Below are positions 8,566 to 15,677 of a stretch of DNA of 30,625 nt, one piece after another. The notes beneath the pieces were generated by a model that saw nothing but the letters and a program-made list of their open reading frames with translations, had not been told where the DNA came from and ran no database searches. Position 1 is the first letter of the stretch. Each line of letters begins with the position of its first letter. The stretch is taken from NCBI RefSeq assembly GCF_003721225.1, contig NZ_RIZI01000170.1, forward strand, positions 1-30,625. Direction: 5' to 3'. The position numbers and the translations under genes are program-made. The stretch comes from Acidithiobacillus sulfuriphilus. GTDB taxonomy: Bacteria > Pseudomonadota > Gammaproteobacteria > Acidithiobacillales > Acidithiobacillaceae.

Positions 8566-10158
8566 TTACGGAATGAGCTTGAGATAGCTCTGCTGCAAGG
8601 CATTGGCCTGCGCCAAGGTAGAGATACCCGCCTGTTGCAGGATCTGGTACTTGGTCAACTGCGAGGTCGCCTGGGCGATGTTTGCATCCTGTACCACCGA
8701 CTGCGCCGATTGCAGATTGGTCGCCGTCGTTTGGTCATTGGTGACTGAAGCCTGGATCCGGTTCTGGATGGCACCCAAGGCGCCATTCTGCGAGTTGAGG
8801 TTGTTGACAGCCTGATCCAGAATGGCAATGGCCTGCTGTGCGCCTTGGGCCGTGCTGACGTTGATGTTGGAAACGGCCGAACCGGAGAGCGACGCCGCCT
8901 GGGTGCTGAAGCCGATATTGCCACCGTTGCCAATGGCATAGGAACTGCTCGACTCGAACTGCACTGCACCCTGAATCAGGGCGTTGGCCGAGCCGCTGCT
9001 GATGGCCGTGCCCACATTGGCAATGGTTGTGGACCCGCTCACCGCCTGCAGACTCCCCGTTGAGCCCGAAGCCAGCCCCGAGCCGATGAGGGCTCCCGTG
9101 CTACTCACGCCTGCAGAGATATTAATGTTCTGACCATTGGACTGAGTCAGCACCAACTCCGTGGTCCCGTTGACTGTCTGGGTGTTGGCAGAGACGCCTG
9201 TGACCGCCGCCTGATTGTTGATGGCCGAAACCAGCGAACTGAGATCCACCTGGCCATTGGAACTCTGGGTAACCGTTGCCGAAACGTTGACGGCATTGGA
9301 AACGCCCGACGCGCCACTGCTGCCGTTGCTCAGGGTGAAGGTATAAGTGCCGGTAGTGGCGGTGAAGGCCACGCTGGTATACGCCTGCGCCGTCACGCCC
9401 GTCTGGGAGGAAACGGCGTTTACTGCTTGGGCCAGATTGGCCGCCGACTCCGTAGAAGAATTGACGTTCACATAGGCATTGCCCGCGGAACCCTGCACAT
9501 AGAGACCGCTGGTTCCGGTTCCAGACGTAAAATTACCCACCCCGGAGGTGCTGAGCGTAAATGCGCCGCCCGCGGCATAACCGCCCATCTGGAAAGAACC
9601 GCTGCTAGTATAGACGGCACCAGAAGTGACTGTTGTGTAATTACCAATGGCGTTGGTTTGCGCATTGTTCACCGAGACATTGATAATCTGGTTGGCATTT
9701 GCACCCACCTGAAACTGTGCGCCGGCAAAGCTGCCATCAAGCAGGTTCTGGCCGTTGAACTGGGTCTGGGTCGCGATGGTTTGCACCTGGGCCAGCAACT
9801 GCGTAACGACGTTTTGCAGGGCCGCACGGTCCTGCGTGGTGTTGGAGGCGTTGGCCGCCTGTACCGCCGTGGTGCGGATCTGCTGGAGCAGGCTGGTCTG
9901 GTTCTGGATGGCGCCGGTGGCCGTCTGCACCAGGGATACGCCCTGGTTACCATTGGATACCGCCTGATTCAGGCCGTTGATCTGCGTCTGGAAGCGCTGG
10001 GCGATGGCATAGCCGGCGGGGTTGTCGGCGGGACCGTTGATCTGCTTGCCGGTGGAAAGCTGCTGCAGATAGGTATTGAGGTTGCCCTGGGTGCTGTTGA
10101 GGGCGTTGAGGGTGTTCAACGCCGAGACGTTGGTATTGATGATTCCTGAGAGTGCCAT
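8566..10158 (-). CDS. fliC: Flagellin, the filament subunit
   Basis: Flagellin polymerises into the filament. The 530-aa protein has the conserved D0/D1 ends: N-terminal NTNVSALNTLNALN, LSTGKQINGPADNPAG and ALQNVVTQLLAQ, and C-terminal GAIQNRIQASVTN, then ANIAQATSQLTKYQILQQAG and the final QANALQQSYLKLIP. The centre (about 170-420) is Ser/Thr/Gly/Asn-rich and variable, with many possible O-glycosylation sites. I count only 3 Lys, 4 Arg, 7 Asp and 3 Glu. The second ATG (10158) is taken as the start: AAGGAG is 7 nt upstream of it but only 1 nt from the ATG at 10164. A sigma-28 promoter and a structured leader precede it, and a giant glycosyltransferase gene lies next to it. Confidence 0.97.
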   Translation of the reverse strand: MALSGIINTNVSALNTLNALNSTQGNLNTYLQQLSTGKQINGPADNPAGYAIAQRFQTQINGLNQAVSNGNQGVSLVQTATGAIQNQTSLLQQIRTTAVQAANASNTTQDRAALQNVVTQLLAQVQTIATQTQFNGQNLLDGSFAGAQFQVGANANQIINVSVNNAQTNAIGNYTTVTSGAVYTSSGSFQMGGYAAGGAFTLSTSGVGNFTSGTGTSGLYVQGSAGNAYVNVNSSTESAANLAQAVNAVSSQTGVTAQAYTSVAFTATTGTYTFTLSNGSSGASGVSNAVNVSATVTQSSNGQVDLSSLVSAINNQAAVTGVSANTQTVNGTTELVLTQSNGQNINISAGVSSTGALIGSGLASGSTGSLQAVSGSTTIANVGTAISSGSANALIQGAVQFESSSSYAIGNGGNIGFSTQAASLSGSAVSNINVSTAQGAQQAIAILDQAVNNLNSQNGALGAIQNRIQASVTNDQTTATNLQSAQSVVQDANIAQATSQLTKYQILQQAGISTLAQANALQQSYLKLIP

Positions 10159-10166
10159 GGTCATGC

Positions 10167-10198
10167 TCCTTTCTTAGGCGTTTTCGGCATCCTTGCCG
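10167..10198 (-). promoter_or_regulatory. Candidate CsrA-binding leader of flagellin mRNA
   Basis: On the minus strand CGGC-AAGGAT-GCCG (10185-10198) forms a 4-bp stem with GGA in a 6-nt loop. CAAGGATG agrees with the core of the CsrA SELEX consensus. A second GGA lies in the flagellin ribosome-binding site (AAGGAG, 10166-10171), 23 nt away, a spacing one CsrA dimer can bridge. With csrA and fliW in this window, FliW-controlled CsrA repression of flagellin translation is a reasonable inference. Confidence 0.6.
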
Positions 10199-10199
10199 T

Positions 10200-10227
10200 G
10201 GATGTGCGTCACGCTGCCCGCACATCC
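10200..10227 (-). repeat. 9-bp hairpin at the 5' end of the flagellin leader
   Basis: GGATGTGCG and CGCACATCC are perfect inverted repeats around a 10-nt loop, located immediately below the -10 box of the flagellin promoter. If transcription starts 6-8 nt below the -10 box, the first bases of the stem would be at or just before +1, so only part may fold in RNA. Such a stem at the 5' end can protect abundant mRNAs. It may equally be a protein-binding site in DNA. Confidence 0.55.
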
Positions 10228-10230
10228 CTT

Positions 10231-10257
10231 ATAACGGCACATTTTCCAAAAACTTTA
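10231..10257 (-). promoter_or_regulatory. Sigma-28 (FliA) promoter of flagellin
   Basis: On the minus strand the -35 box is TAAAGTTT (identical to the enterobacterial consensus), the spacer is 11 nt and the -10 box is GCCGTTAT (consensus GCCGATAA). It lies 73 nt upstream of the flagellin ATG. It closely matches the sites ahead of flgM and the flgN-like gene, which supports all three. Confidence 0.88.
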
Positions 10258-10295
10258 GGGTATAAAAGAAGCGAATCTGGCCAAGGGTAAATCCC

Positions 10296-10369
10296 GTAGG
10301 AGCGGCCCATGGCCGCGACTCCCATGGCCTGCGGTCCGGACGCAAGTCGCGGCCATGGGCCGCTTCTAC
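10296..10369. repeat. Inverted pair of REP-like palindromes
   Basis: Two 25-bp arms (10296-10320 and 10345-10369) match at 24 of 25 positions in opposite orientation around a 24-nt loop. Each arm holds the self-complementary core GCGGCCCATGGCCGC preceded by GTAGGA or GTAGAA. This resembles the GTAGGAGCGGC...GCCGCGA extragenic palindromes of pseudomonads and relatives, here arranged as a two-unit (BIME/REPIN-like) element. It lies between the glycosyltransferase stop and the flagellin promoter and could act as a transcription or decay barrier. No second copy was noticed in the window. Confidence 0.75.
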
Positions 10370-10386
10370 CGATGGAGGCATCGCTG

Positions 10387-13300
10387 TCAGCCCCGGGGAA
10401 GCCACGCCTGCAGCCAGACATCCAGATGGTCCTCCAGCAGCCACTGCTGGCGGACCTTTTCCCGCAGCAGGTCCCCCTGCCGGGCCAGGGCGTCGCGGTC
10501 GGACACTGCCTCGCGGATGGCCTTGATCCAGTCACGATAGCGATTGGCCACGCGCCAGACGGGGAAATCCCCCTGATAGGGCGTGAGGTCCGAGCAGACC
10601 ACGGGATAACCCAGCACCCCATACTCCAGCAGGCGCAGGTGGCTCTTGGCCTCGTTGAACGGGTTGTCCTCCAGGGGCGCGATGGCCAGGTCCAGGTCCA
10701 GGCTGGCGAGCTTGGCCGGGTATTGGGGCAGCGGCACCCCCGGATAAAATTCCTGCACATAAGCGCGCAGCGCGTCGGGACAGAGACCGAAGAACACCCA
10801 GTCCACCTCTTTGGCCAATTCCCGCACCACATCGGCAACGAGTTCCAGATCCCCAGTGTGCCCTACCCCGCCCGCCCAGCCCACCCGCGGCTTGGGCCCG
10901 CCCCGGCGCCGGGGCGCAAGTCCGTCCCAGCGTGCCCTTTCCAGATAATTGGGGACGACCCGCACCTCATCGCTGAATCCCGCATAGGCCCTGGCCAAGG
11001 GCTCCGTAGCCACCACCAGACGGTTGCACAGGCCCGCCGCCTTGCGAAAACGCTTGGCGATATCCTTATGGATGCTGGCCTTGTGCACGCTCTTGGTGGG
11101 CAGGTTGGTGATGAGATCGTCAATCTCGAAGACGCGAAAGGCCTTGCTGAAACGCCGGTGCCGCTCCAGGGCCTCGATCTGCGGCCACTCCATCTGCCTT
11201 TGCAGGACGATGCTGTCGGGCGAGAAGCGCTCCATCTCGGCGGGCTCGAAGATGCGCATGGTCTCCCAGCCCTGCAGCCGACCCGCCGTGCGCAGGGCGC
11301 GCATGGGGGCAATGATGCGATATTCGCCGCAGCCTTCCCGGTCGGCGGAGTGCACGAGAACGCGCGGCCGCGGCCGCCATGCCGGGTCCCAGCTCAGGGG
11401 CGGCTGATCTTCCAGCAGGAAATCCGTACTGACCAGGCTGAGGTGCCGGTTGTAAGCCGGATCAAAGGCGAGTTGCGGCAGCCAGCGATCGTAGAAGGCC
11501 GTCTTCTCTGCGGCGAAGCGCGCCAGCTTCTGGGCACTGGGGCGCTGCTCCACCTCCCCCTTCTGGCTGGCGGAGCCTTCGTGGAGGAGCATGGCCCAGG
11601 GCGTCCAGACGATGCGGTGACCAGCCTCGCGCACCTTGAGGCAGAGATCCACGTCATTGTAGGAAACCTGGAACCGTTCCTCATCCAGGCCCCCGACCGT
11701 CTGAAAAATCTCTTTGCGCACGAGCAGACAGGCCGCAGTCACGGCGGAATAATCCTGGGTAAGCTGGGCGCGTCCGAAATAGCCCCGGTCCTCCGGCGGC
11801 CGCCCGATGAAGGGGTGCTCGGCAGGACCTTTCATCCCGAGGATCACGCCGGCGTGCTGGATCCTGCCATCGGGGTAGAGGAGCTTTGCTCCGACGATGC
11901 CCACCCCGGGCCGCAGGGCGTGGCTCATCATTTCGTCCAGCCAGTCTTCATGGAGGGCGGCGGTGTCGTTATTGAGCAGCAGGACGTATTCACCCCGCGC
12001 CGCCCCTACGGCCTGGTTGTTCATGGCGGAAAAGTTAAAGGCGCCGGGGTAGCGGAGCACCCGCAGGCGCCCCCCCAGGCTCTCTTCCTGTTCCGCCAAA
12101 AGGTCGAGGTAACGCTGGGCCTCGGGGTCCTGGCTGTCGTTGTCCACCACCAGGATCTCGTAGGCGGGGTAACGGGTCTTTTCGATGACCGACTCGATGC
12201 AGCGCTGCAAAAAACCCAGTTGATCGCGGGTAGGGATGATGATGGATACCAGCGGGGTGGCGGACGGGGTGGCGGACGGGGTGGCGGACAGGGCATAGCG
12301 CACGCGAAAGGAGGGCGGAAAGGGGCCGGGGTGGACTTCGGCGGCAATCTCCAAGCGCTGCAGGTGCCGTTCCAGGGCTGACTGACCGGCGGCCAGGATC
12401 TCGGGAATGGATTTGCGGCAATGGCTGCTGCCCTGCAGACGATGGTAAAGCACCTCGGGAATATGGCCGATGCCAGCGTCGCCCGTCCCTGCGGCTTGCA
12501 GGTGTTCCCAGGCCCGCAGCACGAGGTCATAGTCCTCCGCCCCTTCCGCCTCCGGATCAAAACCGCCCAGGGCCGCGAAGAGGTCTTTGCGGATGAAAAG
12601 CAAGCCTCCCGTATAGGGCAAGCTGCGCAGATAGTCGAGATTGAAGTCGGGCTTGCAATGGGGATTGATGTGCTGGCCGTCCGGAGTGAGGTTATCCTCG
12701 TCGGTGTAGATCAATTGCCATTGGGGGTGCTTGCGGATGGCTTGGGCGATGCGGAAGCTGGCGTCGGGGGCCAGTTGGTCACCGGCGTCCATGAGAGCAA
12801 TCCAGTCGGCGGATGTCTCTTCCAGCGCCGCGTTGGCGACCGTCAGGAAATCATCGCCCGATGCGGAAAGGGACTGCCAATGGGAGGCCAGCCATTGCAT
12901 TTGCAGGCTCTCCGTGGTGGGCTGCAAAGAAATATTCGGGTTTTCCAAGACCGTGAAATGCAGCCGGGGCGCCTCCACCCAGGCTGCCGTCTCCTCTTGG
13001 GCCCAGGCGGCCTCAGTCGGCGACCAGCGGGCGGCGGGGAGCCAAGGGGTTAGTGGTTGAGCAGGTGCCTGGAGGCTTTCTAAAGAATCAGGGAAAAACC
13101 TATTGCTGACATCCAGGATTTCATCGGCGCTCAGAAATGTCTCGCCCTCACGCGCCTTCACCTGATTCAATAAGATCGCCAATCCATCGCGTGTGGGCGC
13201 GCATTCCATGCGCATCAACCATTCCTGCAGGAGTTTGCTGTCCAGCAAGGTAACTGTTGAGTATGTAGAAAATTTTAGAGCCACAGCAAGGGCGACCGAA

Positions 13301-14211
13301 TAAAACCGTCCGGACCACTGATCCAATGGTATATCAAAGCTCTCTATATAACGGGATCCCTTCCCAAGCAGCCAATCAATGGCAGCAAGATAATCGGCAT
13401 GGCTTGACAAGCGGGTAAAACCGGCAAGTGCCATAAACACATTCACAGGATCAGGATTCGGGGCATGAGTGGCGTACCAGTGCCGCTCTAATGGCTCCTC
13501 AATACTCGCTACTGAAGTAGCCACGTGTTCATTTGTTAACTGTCCGCTGTGCCGACGCCAGGCTCCACCCAACGTACCTGAATAGTAACCCCACCCATAA
13601 GCATCCTCCAATATTTTAAGAAGGAACTGTTCGCCAAGTTGATTGAGAGGGGAATCCGCGAGATAGTTTAAGCAGCTTAACAGGCAACGAGACCTGAATA
13701 CCGCCATGTGCAATGGCACAAAGTTAACAACAGTCAGATAAGGACCAACGCGAACCGGGCCACGGCGATGGGCGGAGAATGGGAAGGTATTATGGAATAC
13801 CGCTCTTTTTTCCTGCTCAATATAATGCTGCCAATTAAAGAACACAAAAGGTATCTCTGGATGGTTACGTAGTGCATCAAGGGCCATCTCAACGTAGGTT
13901 CTATCAAGAAAATCGTCCGCCTGTAAAGTTGCAACGAATTCTGTGGTGATGCCCTGCAAAGCCTGCAGCAGGTTGTTACGCGGGCCAATGTTGTGATCTC
14001 TGACAACGAGAGCAATCCGCGGATCCTTCAAATACGGTTTAATGACATTCAACGTGTTGTCAGTTGAACAATTATCGTAAATAATCAACCGCCATTCCGG
14101 GGAGGTCTGATTAATAACAGATTGAATAGCATCTCCTATATACTGACCATAGTTGTAACTGGTTAGCGCGATGGTAAGTGGCGCATGTGTGGGATCATGG
14201 CTGATACTCAT
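10387..14211 (-). CDS. Giant multi-domain glycosyltransferase, probable flagellin glycosyltransferase
   Basis: The 1274-aa protein joins four transferase-like units. Unit 1 (about 10-235) is a GT2 fold: IALTSYNYGQYIGDAIQSV, YDNCSTDNT and the ADD motif at 98-100. Unit 2 (about 395-635) is a second, divergent GT2-like segment with LMDAGDQL and YTDEDNL. A SATP-repeat linker (642-653) leads to unit 3 (653-885), a canonical GT2 domain: VSIIIPTRDQ, LVVDNDSQD, LLLNNDT and the YNDVDLCLK region. Unit 4 (about 905-1274) looks like a GT-B (GT4-type) domain, with GWAGGVGHTGD and LRLLEYGVLGYPVVCSDL. No signal peptide or membrane helix is seen, so it is cytoplasmic. Location next to flagellin suggests it glycosylates flagellin before export; substrate and sugar are unknown. 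The first 380 codons are clearly AT-richer than the rest. GGAG lies 7 nt before the ATG. Confidence 0.85.
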   Translation of the reverse strand: MSISHDPTHAPLTIALTSYNYGQYIGDAIQSVINQTSPEWRLIIYDNCSTDNTLNVIKPYLKDPRIALVVRDHNIGPRNNLLQALQGITTEFVATLQADDFLDRTYVEMALDALRNHPEIPFVFFNWQHYIEQEKRAVFHNTFPFSAHRRGPVRVGPYLTVVNFVPLHMAVFRSRCLLSCLNYLADSPLNQLGEQFLLKILEDAYGWGYYSGTLGGAWRRHSGQLTNEHVATSVASIEEPLERHWYATHAPNPDPVNVFMALAGFTRLSSHADYLAAIDWLLGKGSRYIESFDIPLDQWSGRFYSVALAVALKFSTYSTVTLLDSKLLQEWLMRMECAPTRDGLAILLNQVKAREGETFLSADEILDVSNRFFPDSLESLQAPAQPLTPWLPAARWSPTEAAWAQEETAAWVEAPRLHFTVLENPNISLQPTTESLQMQWLASHWQSLSASGDDFLTVANAALEETSADWIALMDAGDQLAPDASFRIAQAIRKHPQWQLIYTDEDNLTPDGQHINPHCKPDFNLDYLRSLPYTGGLLFIRKDLFAALGGFDPEAEGAEDYDLVLRAWEHLQAAGTGDAGIGHIPEVLYHRLQGSSHCRKSIPEILAAGQSALERHLQRLEIAAEVHPGPFPPSFRVRYALSATPSATPSATPLVSIIIPTRDQLGFLQRCIESVIEKTRYPAYEILVVDNDSQDPEAQRYLDLLAEQEESLGGRLRVLRYPGAFNFSAMNNQAVGAARGEYVLLLNNDTAALHEDWLDEMMSHALRPGVGIVGAKLLYPDGRIQHAGVILGMKGPAEHPFIGRPPEDRGYFGRAQLTQDYSAVTAACLLVRKEIFQTVGGLDEERFQVSYNDVDLCLKVREAGHRIVWTPWAMLLHEGSASQKGEVEQRPSAQKLARFAAEKTAFYDRWLPQLAFDPAYNRHLSLVSTDFLLEDQPPLSWDPAWRPRPRVLVHSADREGCGEYRIIAPMRALRTAGRLQGWETMRIFEPAEMERFSPDSIVLQRQMEWPQIEALERHRRFSKAFRVFEIDDLITNLPTKSVHKASIHKDIAKRFRKAAGLCNRLVVATEPLARAYAGFSDEVRVVPNYLERARWDGLAPRRRGGPKPRVGWAGGVGHTGDLELVADVVRELAKEVDWVFFGLCPDALRAYVQEFYPGVPLPQYPAKLASLDLDLAIAPLEDNPFNEAKSHLRLLEYGVLGYPVVCSDLTPYQGDFPVWRVANRYRDWIKAIREAVSDRDALARQGDLLREKVRQQWLLEDHLDVWLQAWLPRG
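12254..12289 (-). repeat. Three perfect 12-bp tandem repeats encoding a SATP linker
   Basis: The plus-strand unit GGGGTGGCGGAC occurs three times in a row without change. Read as protein on the minus strand it gives Ser-Ala-Thr-Pro repeats between the second and third glycosyltransferase units. Since 12 is a multiple of 3, gain or loss of units keeps the frame and only alters linker length. Confidence 0.9.
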
Positions 14212-14381
14212 ATTTTACTCCGCAAATACCAATATATGGGTGACGCTGATCTACCGTTTATAATTCATGCGTTTGTCAACTCCTGGATCCTGGCTGTGTT
14301 TAACGAACAACCACCCAGTCATTCCTTGGCAAGCGCTGCTTCTCCCGCGCCCGCGTTATGGCATTATTTCGATATTCATGG

Positions 14382-15668
14382 TTAAGAAATATATTGGAAC
14401 AAACTCAACCCCTGCACCTGGGCAAAGGCCTTTTGGGAGGCCTGGAGGGCGGTGAGGCTTTGTTGGTATTGGGTGATGACCTGGGGATAGCTGATGTCCG
14501 CCAGATTGCCCTGCTGGGTCTGGAATTGCAGGGTGAGGCTGCTGTTGAGGCTGGACACGCTCTGCGCCTGCTGCAGGCGGGCGCCGATGCTGGACTGGGT
14601 GCTGAGGACCTGGGTCTGGGCCTGGTTGAGGTTGGCCAGGACGTTGCTGATGGCTTGGGCACGCTGGGTGTTGGCGCCGGGACCACTGCCCGTCGAGCTG
14701 AGAGCCTGCTGAAGGTCGCTGAAGGTCTGGAAGATGCTCTGGGGCTGAGAGGCGGCAATGGTAAAACTGTCTCCCGCGACGGGCGTTCCTGCCACGGGCA
14801 CGCTGAGGAAATTCACCCCCCCGCTGGTGGCGGGGATGCCGATGCTCTGACCGGGGGTATAGCTGGCGCCAGATACCACGGTGCCGGAACTGGCATTCCA
14901 GCCTGCGGAGCCCACGGTGCCGGTGCCGCTGGTGATGCTGTAGGCAGTGCCGGAGGCGGCAAAGGTGATCTGATACTGGCTCTGCTGAACAACGAGTTGC
15001 TGGCTGGCGGCGCCAGGGTCCAGCACGCTGCCGGGCCCCATGGTGGCGGTGCCGCTGCTGCCGCTATTGGCAGCGGCAGCGCTGACCGTGAAGCTGCCAT
15101 TACCCGCCGGGACATCCATGAATACCGCGCTGCCCGCCTCGGAGACCGGCATGTTCAGGCCTGGTCCGATCATCAGCGACTTCTGCGCGGCGTCGCCCAT
15201 ATATTGCACGTTGCCGTTGGCCTGCAGTTGAAAGGGCTGGGTGCCGCTCTGGGATCCGGCAAAAACATATTGCCCGTTGGCATTCTGGGTGTTGGCGAGT
15301 TGCACCAACTGCTGCAGGTTGCCGGTCATGGCGGCGGCGGCATTCTGGCGGTCCTGGGCGCTCACCGTGGCGTTGTTCATCTGCACCGCCAATTGCTGTA
15401 CCTGGCTGATGAGGCTGTTGACGCTTTGCAGGACGCTGGAACTGAGTTGCAGGTCCTGCTGGCTGCTCTGATTGGCCTGCTGGTAGGCGCCCAGATTGGA
15501 GAGCTTGGCACTCAGATTGAGCACCTGGGCATTGGCTACGGGGTTGTCGGCGGGATTGCCAAGGGCATTGCCGGTGGAGAGCTGCTGGCTCAGGTTGTTG
15601 AGGGTGCTCTGCTGGTTCAGCATGCCGGTGAGGCTGGTGCTGTAAAACTGCTGGGTGCTGACGCGCAT
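14382..15668 (-). CDS. flgL: FlgL, hook-filament junction protein 3
   Basis: FlgL forms the outer of the two junction zones that connect hook and filament. The 428-aa protein has the flagellin-like N-terminus (VSTQQFYSTSLTGMLNQQ, LSTGNALGNPADNPVA) and a C-terminal coiled-coil end (IGARLQQAQSVSSLN). The middle is low-complexity Ser/Gly/Thr. Charged residues are few: 3 Lys, 4 Arg, 9 Asp and 1 Glu by my count. It starts at 15668 behind a perfect AAGGAGG and is 9 bp after flgK, so the two are co-expressed. The 170 bp between its stop and the glycosyltransferase start (14212-14381) are AT-rich and show no gene and no convincing promoter. Confidence 0.95.
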   Translation of the reverse strand: MRVSTQQFYSTSLTGMLNQQSTLNNLSQQLSTGNALGNPADNPVANAQVLNLSAKLSNLGAYQQANQSSQQDLQLSSSVLQSVNSLISQVQQLAVQMNNATVSAQDRQNAAAAMTGNLQQLVQLANTQNANGQYVFAGSQSGTQPFQLQANGNVQYMGDAAQKSLMIGPGLNMPVSEAGSAVFMDVPAGNGSFTVSAAAANSGSSGTATMGPGSVLDPGAASQQLVVQQSQYQITFAASGTAYSITSGTGTVGSAGWNASSGTVVSGASYTPGQSIGIPATSGGVNFLSVPVAGTPVAGDSFTIAASQPQSIFQTFSDLQQALSSTGSGPGANTQRAQAISNVLANLNQAQTQVLSTQSSIGARLQQAQSVSSLNSSLTLQFQTQQGNLADISYPQVITQYQQSLTALQASQKAFAQVQGLSLFQYIS

Positions 15669-15677
15669 AAGTCCTCC

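Noticed and set aside
10309..12381. Plus-strand open frame of 690 codons
   Set aside because: Lies fully antisense to the glycosyltransferase, has no family motifs, and arises from high GC in the third codon position of the real gene.
14230..14285. TTGACA and TATAAA on the minus strand upstream of the glycosyltransferase
   Set aside because: The boxes are only 11 nt apart, too close for a sigma-70 promoter, and no better pairing was found.
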